From positions 21,001 through 85,000 of the forward strand of contig CM077150.1 of assembly GCA_039583875.1 (NCBI GenBank): 64,000 bases of DNA. The letters run 5' to 3'. The stretch is from Platanthera guangdongensis (lineage: Eukaryota; Streptophyta; Magnoliopsida; Asparagales; Orchidaceae). Below are positions 1 to 10,139 of this stretch, in pieces (position 1 is the stretch's first letter; each line of letters starts with the position of its first letter). The notes below the pieces were generated by a model, which worked only from the letters and a program-made list of their open reading frames with translations, ran no database searches and was not told the origin of the DNA. A program made the translations under genes and the position numbers.

Positions 1-735
1 TGTCAACCCCTAGACCCTGAGCAGATCCCGTTGTCAGGCTCTCACCTAGCTGGCAGCAGAGCTGCAAGTCACTCGGTGTCAGCCTTGGGCCCCGAGCAGA
101 TCCCGTTGTCAGGCTCTCACCTAGCTGGCAGGGCTGGAAGTCACTCGATGGTGTCAACCTATGGACCCCGAGCAGATCCCGCTGTTAGGCTCTCACCTAT
201 CTAGCAGGGTTGGAAGTCACTCGGTGTCAGCCTTGGACCCCGAGCAGATCCCGCTGTCATGCTCTCACCTAGCTGACAAGGCTAGAAGTCACTCGATGGT
301 GTCAACCCCTGGATCCCGAGCAGATCCCGCTGTCAGGCTCTCACCTAGCTGGCAGGGCTGGAAGTCACTCGGTGTCAGCCTTGGACCCCGAGCAGATCCC
401 GCTGTCAGGCTCTCACCTAGCTGACAAGGGTTGGAAGTCACTCGGTGTCAGCCTTGGACCCCGAACAGATCCCGCTGCCAGGCTATCACCTAGCTGGCAG
501 GGCTGGAAGTCACTCGGTGTCAGCCTTGGACCCCGAGTAGATCCCGTTGTCAGGCACTTTCACCTAGCTGGCAGGGCTGGAAGTCACTCAATGGTGTCAA
601 CCACTTGACCCGGAGCAGATCCCGCTGTCAGGCTCTCACCTAGCTGACAGGGCTGGATGTCACTCGGTGTCATCCCCGGACCCCGAGCAAATCCCGATGT
701 CAGGCTCTCACCTAGCTGACGGGGCTGGAAGTCAC
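1..735. repeat. Tandem array of about ten 72-76 bp units
   Basis: The motif gcagatcccg recurs at about 21, 96, 172, 244, 320, 392, 465, 537, 615 and 687, giving steps of 72-78 bp. Two unit types differ by a 4-bp insertion: one carries cactcggtgtcagcc (72 bp), the other cactcgatggtgtcaacc (76 bp), and they partly alternate. Short frames through the array (for example 161-424 and 372-608) are repeat artefacts. The array probably extends left of the window. Confidence 0.95.
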
Positions 736-2229
736 TTGGGGAAGTCCTACACTCTCCAGATAGTGTCTAACAAGCTTGGCTTTTCTTCTAAGAATAAGAG
801 AGGAGAGCTCGGCATAGATGAGTCCGGGTTCGCCAATTCAGCTCGGCCTCGGCAGAAGGGTGGCGAGCCGGGCCCTTGGACCTCGCTGAAGGGAGGCAGA
901 TCCCGCCAAAACGCTTCGCCCCCCGCTTTGTTTTACTTGGGAAAATTTGGTGATTTTGATCTTATATTGATAAATTTATGGGTTGCTTGCGAGCGAGCTG
1001 GGGGTGGTGCACCTAGTGTGGCGGATAGTCCATCCCGGGTCATCTAAGATTTGGCAAGCTCTCAAAGGATATTCTCAGAAACGAGCTCTAACAACTACCC
1101 TACTCGCAAAATCTATCTACGCGAGGTCACGCCAAGGGAAGGGCTCGTGAGCGAGCAAGACACATCAAAGACAGAAAAAAGATAGAAAAAAGTGAAGAGG
1201 GTTATAATAAAAAATGTATTCCATTGAACAGTAAAATTTACAGGTGGAGCTCGCCTCGATGAGAAAACAAAAAGAAAAAAATACATCAACCCTTTCCCCT
1301 CTCGCTGGACTGGTGACCGTCGCCCCCTTCGCCAGACAGGTCCTGGAAGCCCTTCCCGAACAGCGCATCAAGACTGTCTTCCTTCTCGTTGGGCGGCGTC
1401 GCCGGGAAGAGGCTCGGCATCAGGTGTTGGAGCATGCGTTCGGGCCGAGATATCCCGGATCTTGGTATGTGTTTTAAATGTGCAGGGATACAGATTTTTT
1501 ATGTACAAAGGAATGGCCATGACTTGATGAAAAGGAAAAACCACCATAACACTACCGCGGGCGATAGCTAATCAGTTCAGTGTCCAGCCTTAATCCGCAC
1601 GTCCGCGCACGAAGTCACGGTTCAGGATATCGGGGGCGATACCGATGTCGCCGAGCGATTCGACGACGTTCTCCGCTCAGATGAAAATCCGCGCGAGTTG
1701 ATGTCCCAACGGAGAGTTATCACTATCGCGGGGCTCTCTACCACCGGCGATAGCATGAAGTGATATATACGCCAAAATTTCTCGCAGAGTTTTGTTTTTC
1801 AAAGATCCTCGTTTCCAGCCTCTTGTCCGTTGAAATCTCAAGGGGAGGGTGCGTTCAGGATCGGCCACCATCATCTTCAAAGCCGTGATTTTGAGGGAGT
1901 TTTTAAGTTTTACTATTGTACATTTTCACTTTCTATCTTTGTAATTGGGAAGGGAAAATCCCACCTTGGGAGTGTCTAGTCCGTGTGTGGCTTAAAATCA
2001 CCACCTTGTGTGTGGTGTCTATCTTTGTGTGGCAGGAGTAAATCCTGGCGGTGGATTTAGGGGGAGGCTAGTAGCTCGGGAGATATTGACGACTGAGGGA
2101 TTAGTGAAAAAGCTTATTATCGTGTTTGATTTCAAGCTCAGAATCATTTTACATATATTTTTTGTCATTTTCATTTCATTGCTTCGTTGTATCTAATATC
2201 ATATTTTATAAAAAGTTTATAAAATTTTA
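736..2229. other. Spacer of the Tat-like element, no gene seen
   Basis: Between the repeat array and the antisense frames I see no conserved domain. Short open frames here (for example 667-1047 and 1244-1477) lack recognisable motifs and are treated as chance. This is most likely the untranslated 3' region of the retrotransposon. Confidence 0.5.
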
Positions 2230-4168
2230 AAGAGCGGGCGCCACAAGATCCCCTCCAGCTCGCACCCCTCCACCAGCAAGGCCTTCATCATCTGGGGGTG
2301 CGCGCAGGAGTTGATCCGCAGCCTGGCGAGGTCGGCCTCGCCAATCTCCTCTTGTAGGGGAGGGTAGGATCCGCCGCCAGCCGGGAAGAAGATGCCTGGC
2401 GGCGGAGCGGCGCGAGCTCGCGTTCGTCCCCTCCAACAAGGCGGGCGCGCAGCTCTTCCTCTTCCTGCCCAGCGGCCTCGCAACTGGCATCCTGATAGGG
2501 AAGTATATTAGCAATAGAGCAAAAAAAAAGAATCCCAAGTAAAAAGGGAGAAGGGTAGGCGACAGCCCGATGCTTACCAGTCCGCCGGCAGTCCTGGGTG
2601 AGAAGCTTCTCAGCAATGTCGAGCTGCCTTGCCAAGTCGACGGCCTTGTACTTGGCGACGTCGCGAGCTTTCTGGATGAGGTTGCTGAGGTTGAAGCTGC
2701 GGCGAACCACCATGTGGTGGAGCTCCATGGCTCGCATATGGGCCTGCATGCCCTCATGGCACAGCTGCCGCAGGGGGACGCCCTTGTAGGTCTCGACGTC
2801 CTCGCGGCCATATAGGTCGAAGTCCTAGTGCATAGGCATGACCGGTGGCGGGCTCGCGGTCAGCCCAGCAAGGGTGGAGGGTAGATATGGAGACTCGGTG
2901 GGCCAGATCATCCCACTGGACCATGGGCTCACCCGCTGAGTCCTTCCACCTCCCCCCAAACCCGAAGAGGGGGTGTTCTTTTGGCGCGGCGGGCTCGCGA
3001 GCCGCCTTCTTCGCCGGGGGCGGAGCAGATATCGCCGCGGGCGGGGCAGAGGTCGTCGCGGGAGGAGCAGGGGTCGCGACAACTTCCTTCCCCTTATTGG
3101 TGATCTCTTTGAGCGGGCTCTCCGGCGACCCATCGGGGATGACCTCGGGCGAGCTCATGTATTTGGGGCTCCGTTGATGTTGTTGATGTTGTTTCGCCTG
3201 CGGAGCCAACACGACTCTGCTCATCTTTTTTTGGTAGTTGTTGGCGATGTGGCGGGCTCAACCCCGCATCCTCAGGTCGCCTCTTGCCGGAGGAGGGTTT
3301 GGAGAAAGCTGCTTCGTCTCGGCAGGCCGTTGTCGTTGCCTTCTTGCGAGCGAGAGGGTCCGCATGCAACCCCGAGTCCGCAAACGGCGGGTTCACGGGG
3401 ATTAGCCGCTCCCCTACATGAAATAACTTGGAAAAATTAGAGGATTTCCATGATAAAGTGACGAGCTCGGCAATGGGGAGAGAACAATACCTTCGCCAGG
3501 CAGAACGGGGGGGGGGAGCAAGTCAAGGCCCCTTCGCAGGAAGACGACCTCGAAGTCCTTGTGGAGGAAGAACTTATGGAGGTCGGCATCGTTGTCGAAG
3601 ACGACAGGCGGGCGGGCGGTAGACCTCCTCGGCCTTCTGCTGGGGGGGAGAAAGGGATGTTGCCAAGATCGCCCTTGATGAAGGCGATCTTGGTCATCCG
3701 GTTGTGATGTTTGTTCGCGATCTCGCGAACCTTGATCAGCGAGACCATGAAGTAGCCTACGCCATCCGGCGTCACCTTGTAGGAAAAGAGTTTTCTGAAC
3801 ACCGTCAGGTTGAACTCCATCCTCTCTCGCAGGAGGTAGCTCGTGAACGCCACCATCATGGCGATGGCGTTCGAGTTCAGCTGCGCGGGCACCGCGCTGT
3901 AGTACTTCAAGATTTGGCGGATTTTCGGCCAAAGGAGGAGTCGCAACCCCACCTCAAAGTGCGAGATGGGGAAAGCGAGTTCGTCGTCATAGAAGGAGTT
4001 GATGGCCTTCCCCTCCCTGGGACGGCACACCTCAAAGCCTGGCGGCACATGGTCGCCCACAAACTCGGCGAGCTCGGCCTCGCTGGTGTTCCCTTCAAAG
4101 AAGCAGTAGTCAGTGAAGTGCTGGGCGCACTTGGTGCGACCATCAGCGTCAGGGTTGGTCTTGCCCAT
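2230..4168 (-). pseudogene. Antisense ORF of the Tat-like element (gypsy-type transposon protein-like)
   Basis: Reads on the minus strand from an ATG at 4168 (MGKTNPDADG). The first 190 or so codons are open and protein-like, with FYDDELAFPISHFEVGLRL, a central LKYYSAVPAQLNSNAI stretch and YLLRERMEFNLTVFRKLFSY. This resembles the plant 'putative gypsy type transposon' domain (Transposase_28, PF04195) by pattern only. After about 3560 the frame shifts. Protein-like sequence resumes at 3224-2754 (FGFGGRWKDSAGEPMVQWDD) and 2749-2590 (helical: ELHHMVVRRSFNLSNLIQKA, then DLARQLDIAEKLL). The breaks could be introns or decay. Orientation opposite to the LTR fits the antisense ORFs known in Tat elements. 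Function is unknown. Confidence 0.55.
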
Positions 4169-4559
4169 GCTCGCAGAAGAGGGGGTGAGGCGCGAGTAAG
4201 AAAGAGAAAAGTGCGGGGAGAGAGAAAATCAGCAGTTAATACAACGTACGGGGTTGGTGAGGGGGCTATTTATAGCAAAAAAAATCTGGGGTCAAGCTGT
4301 CCAATCGGCCCAGCTCGCCATCGCAGCTCGCCAACCCCCAGCTCGCCGACTTCTGGTGCATTCCATCTCACGCCAAGTTAAACAAAAATGCAATATATTA
4401 TTTGAATAATGCATATCTAAGAATGTTTAAAGTTATTTATTACAACAGTCAAGTGCAGGAATAAGAAAGCGGGGCGCGCGGGCAGGGGGAGAGCAGGGGG
4501 CGAGTACCGGTCGGCTCGGCAAGGGAGCCGCCTTTTATCTACCCCGGCCTCGCATCCCC

Positions 4560-5592
4560 CATCCCCCAGACTGCCGCGCGCGGAGCAGCTCGCGAATCCT
4601 CCCCGAATTCCTCCACGCGACCGAGAGGTCGTCGTCAATCTCATCCAGAAGCCGGGAAGGAGACGTCATCTTGCCAGCCTGGCCGCTTCGCACCTCGTCA
4701 GCAAGACGCGCGTAGTCGCGTTAAAGCGCCTCGTTGACCTCCTACACCTCGTGCAGCCCGCGCACAAGTTTTTTGAAGAGCTTGACCCCCCTCCTCGTCA
4801 GCTCGTGTTGCTCCACTTCAGGACCCAGGTAAGAGTCGAGCGAGCTCGGGGAGGGGAGGGGAGAGTAATGGGTTGTCCGCGAAGACTCCTCGGCCGCGGA
4901 TTGGCTAGGGGGAACTGTGAAGACAGAAACATTAACAATGAGAGGCATGCTGGAAATTCACATGAGGAGAATCCAAGGCCAAGTTTACCTGACGAGCTCG
5001 ACACCTCCAAGAAGGTGCGGGGAGGGACAAACCACAGGTCCTTGCCGCGACCTGGGCCGCACGTTCCCGGCGAGAGGAGCTCAAATCACGGAATGGGGAT
5101 GGTCTCCACACCCGCCCCCGTGGTCACGACAGCTCACTGAGGGGAGGGGGCGTGCACCGGCGAGTTCGGCTTCTGTGAGCTCACCCTCAAGGTCCCAAAG
5201 GGAGGGGACGGGTCCCGGGGACGGTTCTCCGGAGTTATGAATCGCGAGTCCCCAAGTGTGGTCTTGGCTCGCGGGGTGGGGTCCCGCGGCGGGGTGCCCT
5301 CCACGCCATCCGGCTGGCAGTCCGGGCCGTCACCGAGGTCAACGATATTCTTGCCCTTTTTTAGAGAAGGGAGGGTTGAGGAGCCAGCCCCGTGCTTCAA
5401 GGTAGTCCTCAGGTCGTCATAAATGGGCTCGGCCGCCGGAAGGAAACGACTTCACCCTTTTAGCGGAGTTGGGTTCGGTCATGCCACCTTGCGGGACGGT
5501 GGGTGGAACCGCAGTTAGGGCGGCCATGCGAGCAGCCGAGGTCTGGCGAACCCTGGCGAGTCGCTCTTGAATCTCCTTTGGGATCGACATCT
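4560..5592 (-). pseudogene. Second block of antisense coding sequence in the Tat-like element
   Basis: A minus-strand frame from about 5592 begins MSIPKEIQERLARVRQ and continues as hydrophilic sequence. Further segments lie at 5400-5134 and at 4870-4560, the last reading LTRRGVKLFKKLVRG and, past in-frame stops, RDYARLADEVRSGQ and SRLLDEIDDDLSVAWRNS, which look helical or coiled-coil. The pieces lie in different frames or are broken by stops, so introns or mutation must separate them. I do not recognise the family. It could belong to the same antisense transcription unit as the 4168-2230 frame or be a separate small protein. Confidence 0.4.
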
Positions 5593-5766
5593 TGGCAGGG
5601 TTGGAGCAAATGGAATGGCAAGTGTCAAGCAGGTATGCAGGTGTATATATATAGCCACAGATGGACCCCACCCGAAGATTCTCTCCGGTTCACCCCGCAC
5701 TCGCCGAACACTTGGGGTTGGATGTTTCTTTCTGAGCTTTACCAAGCTCAAAAAGAACGAGGATTA

Positions 5767-6508
5767 TGTACAACCCCGTATCCGGCGAGTGAGGTCGCCA
5801 GAAACCAGACCGACCGGTTCAGATCGCCCAAGCAGCATACGAGCTCAGCAGAGGAATCTGAAGGCAGTAGGCGAGCTCGACAGGGAAAGCCGAACCCGAG
5901 CTCGGCATTCATCGCGACCCCGAGCTCGGCATTCGCCGAGCCAGGCCCGGGATTCGTCGAGCTGAGCTCGATTAATGAAGGAAAATCGAAAGGCGAGCAT
6001 AGTAGCCAGCTCGCAATCGCCCTATGGAGCTCGGCAGCCAGCAGGCGAGCAGGATCTTCAGGGGTGGCCGAGCTCGCCCAGGTCTATGAGGTACTTTTTA
6101 CTATTTTGCCCTGCTGGCCTGCCCATAGCCTTTCAGAACAGCGGAGTTACGCTGTTGGCAGACCAACCTGGACTGCACATAGCCGTTCAGGATAACAGAA
6201 GTTGGCTATTTACAGACCGTTTTCAAAAATCTATAAATAGGACCCAAGGGGTACCTCAGAAAGCATGCTTCGTTATGCCCTCTTGCTCCCTACTTCAAGC
6301 GCTTTCTGAGGATATCTTAGCTCGGCCTTTGGCTAAGGAGGAAAAGCGCTCTAAGATCTTTCGGGTGTGTGGTGGGTCCTCCCCGTCGAGCCCTTGGGTC
6401 AGTTCTTCCTTATTTCCCTTGTTATTTTGCTTGTAGGAGTGAAGTAGGTGCGCGATCACCCCTTCCCCGAGGGTGAACTCCACAAGAGACCGTTTTTCGG
6501 TTTCAACA
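5767..6508 (+). repeat. 3' LTR of the Tat-like element
   Basis: Begins TGTACAACC just after a purine-rich tract (5749-5763, aaaaagaacgagga) and ends TTTCAACA at 6508. A TATA-like ctataaatag lies at 6231-6240. Its 3' third aligns with the reverse complement of the solo LTR at 8267-9167, sharing the gcgctttct-aggatatc, tagctc and gcgctct-agatcttcgg blocks, which fixes its limits and orientation. Length 742 bp. Confidence 0.8.
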
Positions 6509-8266
6509 GTATCTTTGTGGACCCATCTAAGATAACAACAGTGTTAGATTGGAAGAGGCTTACAACGTCTAAGGAGATAAGAAGCTTCTTGGGGTTGACA
6601 GTTTAATATAGAAAATATGTGCAAGGATTTTCAGTGATATCTGCGCCTTTGACCAAACTTACGTAGAAGAGTGCAATTTTTGTTTGGAGGGATGTCGTGA
6701 GAAAATTTTTCAGGAGTTGAAGAAGAGGTTATGTTCTGCTCCAGTTTTGGCTTTGCCTGCCGAGGGGTGGAGTTGGGCTCGGTCGTGTTTTGATGCAGGA
6801 AGGGAAAGTTATTGTGCATGGTTCAAGATAATTGAAAGTTCATTAGAGGAATTATCCTATGTATGACTTGAAATTTGCTACAGTTATTTATGCTTTGAAG
6901 TTATAGAGCCATCTTTTGTATGGAGTGTCGTGCAAGATCTTCACGGATCATAAGAGCTTGAAGTACGTCTTCACTCAAAAGGAACTGAATCTGCGCCAAC
7001 GAAGATGGTTAGAGTATGTTACGGACTATGATGTTGATATTCTTTATCATTCAGGCAAGGCTGATGTGGTGTTCGATGTCTTGAGCCGAAAGTCCGCGCC
7101 TGTCTTTAATCTTTCCGTGCAATCCCTGGTGGAGAAGTTCTTATTGATGAACATAACTGTTGGGGGTAGCACCATGCTGAGTAGCTTGAAAGTTGAAGAG
7201 ATTTTGTGGATTACGCTTACAAGATTACATTGGAAAGATGATTCAGATTTGCAGCATACCCAAGCAGAGTTGAAAATGGAGAATTACCAGATTTTTCTAT
7301 TGATGATGTTGGCAACTTGAAGTACCGTGATAGATTTTGCATTCTGCTGTTGAGGATATTCGAGCAAAGATTTGTTAAGAAGTGCAAAGTTCTAGTGTTG
7401 TCTATCATCCTGGTTCTACAAAGATGTACTGAGATCTGAAGTAGATTGTCTGATGGTCAGGTATGAAGAATGATATAACAAGATTTGTATATGTGTGTTA
7501 TACTTGTCAGCATGTCAAGACAGATCACATGAGACTTGGAGGTAAGTTGACACCTTTGGATATTCCAAGCTGGAAGTGTGAGAGTATTTCTATGGATTTC
7601 ATTACCGGTTTGCCAAGATCTCCTCGAGAGCATGATGATGTTTGGGTTATAGTCGATAGATTGACAAAGTGTGTCCATTTTGTGTCTTTCAAGATTGACT
7701 ATTCCACAAAGAAAATAACAGAGCTTTATTTGAACGAAGTTATCAGGTTGCATGGTATTCCAACGAGTATAGTGTCAGATCGGGACTCAGGGTTTATGTC
7801 TTATTTCTAGCAAAACTTGCAGGGAGCGTTCGACACTGACCTTAGGTATTCTACCGTTTATCATTCGTAGACTAATGGTCAAACGAAAAGGGTCAATCAG
7901 ATTGTAGAAGACATGATTAGATGTTAATTATATCCTGGACTATGGTGAAGCATGGGACGAGCGTCTCAGATTCATGGAGTTCGTATACAATAACAACTAC
8001 TAAGAAAGCTTGCAGATGACCCCCTTTAAAGCTTTGTATGGGAGGCATTGCCGAACTCCCTTATTTTGGGTCGAGGTTGGTGAGAAACCATTGTTGGGTC
8101 CAGAGGCCTTGGAAGAGATGAGCATTTCCGTGACCCATATTTGAGAGAAACTTTGATTGACTCAAGAGCATTATGAGAAGTATGCAAATCGACGGAGGGT
8201 TGATCTGGAGTTTGCTATTAGGGATATGATGTTCTTGAAAGTTTCTTTGATACTTGGTGTTAACAT

Positions 8267-9167
8267 TGTTGGAACCAAAAACTGAACCCCACGAGAGTTC
8301 GAACCCTGGAGTATAGCTAACACCTACTTCTCCCAAACTCAGACCCTAGACTAGCTATTGAGAACTAAAGAATCGACCCTGGGCAACAACACGGAGGTCC
8401 TCCACTAACCCGGAAGATCTCAGAGCGCTTCCCCTCCCCAACCAAGTGTTGAGCTAAGGATACCTTAGAAAGCGCTACAAGACTTCAGAAAATGAGAAAA
8501 GCTTGCCTTCCGAGATACCATGTGGGTCTATTTATAGAATCCCAGCATCTGGTCTGCCAATATCGTAGCTCCGCTGTTCCAAAAGGCTATATACAGCACA
8601 AAGTGGTCTGCCAATAGCCAAACTCTGTTGTTCTGAGGAACTAAATGCTGACCTCCAGGGGCAACCATGGTAAATTTATCTATGAACCAAACTGAGCGGG
8701 AGGCTTCTCGCAAACCTAGGCGGAAGCCCTTCCGCCTGCCCTGGCGAAAGGCCAATATCCGGCGGAATGCGGGTCTGCCCGCCTACTCGCCCGTTTTACT
8801 TATCTGACCGGATCATCCTAAGTTCAAGAAAATTTGTACAAGTACCGATGCATTGAGTAAAGGTGATCACTAGACGCCTTAAGCTGAAAAGCATTGAGAG
8901 CATCGAGTGAATGATGATCACTCGACGCCTTAAGACGAAAAGCATTGAGAGCGTCGAGTGAATGATGGTCACTGGACGCCTTAAGACGAAAAACATTGAG
9001 AGTGTTGAGTGAAGGGCGATCACTAGACGCCTTAGATCCAGGGAGTTCTACCCACCCCGGAGGCCTTTCGCCTACCCAGGTGCAAGCCTTTTCGCTTACC
9101 CCGACGAAAGGCTCTGAAATCACTTCCCCCGAGGGAAAAACCCACTTAACGAATATTAGGTTGTACA
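8267..9167 (-). mobile_element. Solo LTR, same family as the Tat-like 3' LTR
   Basis: On the minus strand it starts TGTACAAC (9167) and ends CCAACA (8267), matching the termini of the LTR at 5767-6508 as well as internal blocks, including a TATA-like ctataaata (minus, near 8530). Flanks aacat (8262-8266) and aagat (9168-9172) look like a 5-bp target duplication with one change. Gypsy integrase coding lies on both sides. Presumed product of LTR-LTR recombination. Confidence 0.8.
8860..9045. repeat. 51-bp tandem repeats inside the solo LTR
   Basis: gacgcctta recurs at about 8873, 8924, 8975 and 9026, exactly 51 bp apart, with the intervening aagcattgagag and tcgagtgaatgat blocks conserved. About 3.5 units. 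Confidence 0.9.
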
Positions 9168-9651
9168 AAGATATTTGAGAAGAATCGTAAGTTGGACCCC
9201 AAATATGTGGGACCTTTTCAGATTGTTGAGCACAACAGAGTGTCTACTTATAGGCTGGAGTTGTTTGCTACTTTCCCTAGTATTTACTGTGTGTTTCATG
9301 TGAGCCAGTTGCGAAAGTGCTTGCGCAGTGATCGTCAAGTACTTAGCTCTGTCCCCTATTTGCAGCCTAATCTTTCCTTTGTCGAGGAGCCTGTCCATAT
9401 TCTGGAGACACAAGATCGAGTGTTGAGGAGAAAGCTAATTCCTATAGTTAAAGTCCTTTGGAGAAATCAGGACGTCAGGAGTGTAACTTGGGAATTGGAG
9501 TCTACAATGAGAGAATCTCACTCTCACCCATTCTCCTAATTTTCTTCGGTAAGTGTTTTTATCCAGCAAAAATTTTATCTACCACTTTTGCACTTAGGGT
9601 TTGTCTTACGCTCTAAGTTTCAGAACAAAACTTTCTTTTAGGGAGAGTGAC

Positions 9652-9907
9652 TGTAACACCCCTGAATTTTCGATAATTTATTTTAATCTTTTAATTTGAA
9701 TAATTTTTGGAGTTAGGGCATTACGTTACCGTGAAATTAACGGAGCATCGTCGTTAGTGCGTTTTCACGTCCGTTTGGTCAAGATGACCAGATTTTGAAC
9801 TTCTTGGAATAGTTTTAGTTGCTGATGTTAAACTACTTGCTAGTTTTCTGCTATTACTCACTACTTGTTTTCAGTTCTTGCTCTCTGGGAAGGTTTTATG
9901 TTATGAT
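9652..9907 (+). repeat. First part of the LTR of the old gypsy element
   Basis: Starts TGTAACACCCCTGAATTTTC right after the purine tract ttagggagagtgac, a typical chromovirus-type LTR start. Cut at 9907 by a hAT element and continued at 14432. Confidence 0.75.
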
Positions 9908-10139
9908 CAATATTGCAGATGTCGGTTTGGGTTTTCATGTCGGTTTTTTATATATCGGGGATATTTCATATATCGGATTTTAATATTTAATTAATTATAT
10001 ATGTAATTAAATGTTATTTTTTTAATTTTTATACATATCACAGTACTACTTATTTTACAACCTATTGAACTTTTAAATACTAAAATCTATATGTAGTATT
10101 TAACATACAACACTTTAAATATGAAAACTCAAACATACA

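Larger units (their letters stand above)
1..6508 (+). mobile_element. 3' part of a Tat-lineage-like Ty3/gypsy retrotransposon
   Basis: Seen: in order, a tandem repeat array (1-735), a spacer, reading frames on the minus strand (about 5592 to 2230), and a plus-oriented LTR (5767-6508) ending in caaca. The LTR abuts exactly, at 6509, a reading frame for another gypsy reverse transcriptase. Known: Tat-lineage plant elements (Ogre, Retand, Grande and relatives) often carry tandem repeats and an antisense ORF between pol and the 3' LTR. Inferred: this is the 3' portion of such an element, with gag-pol and the 5' LTR left of the window. The 5' target duplication is not visible; the 3' copy would be gtatc (6509-6513). 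Confidence 0.7.
6509..9651 (+). pseudogene. Degenerate Ty3/gypsy pol (RT end, RNase H, integrase, C-terminus)
   Basis: Begins inside RT-connection sequence (LDWKRLTTSKEIRSFLGLT near 6548-6600). RNase H follows (6916-7110: [20 protein letters not shown], then [17 protein letters not shown]). The integrase core is at 7463-8250 (SMDFITGLPRSPREHDDVW, VDRLTKCVHF, IPTSIVSDRDSG, then NGQTKRVNQ), carrying many stops and frameshifts. The C-terminal part resumes at 9180-9539 (KLDPKYVGPFQIVEHN, FHVSQLRKC). The N-terminal half of pol was cut off by the element ending at 6508, and a solo LTR (8267-9167) splits the integrase tail. A purine-rich tract at 9638-9650 leads into the LTR at 9652. Non-functional fossil. 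Confidence 0.9.
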
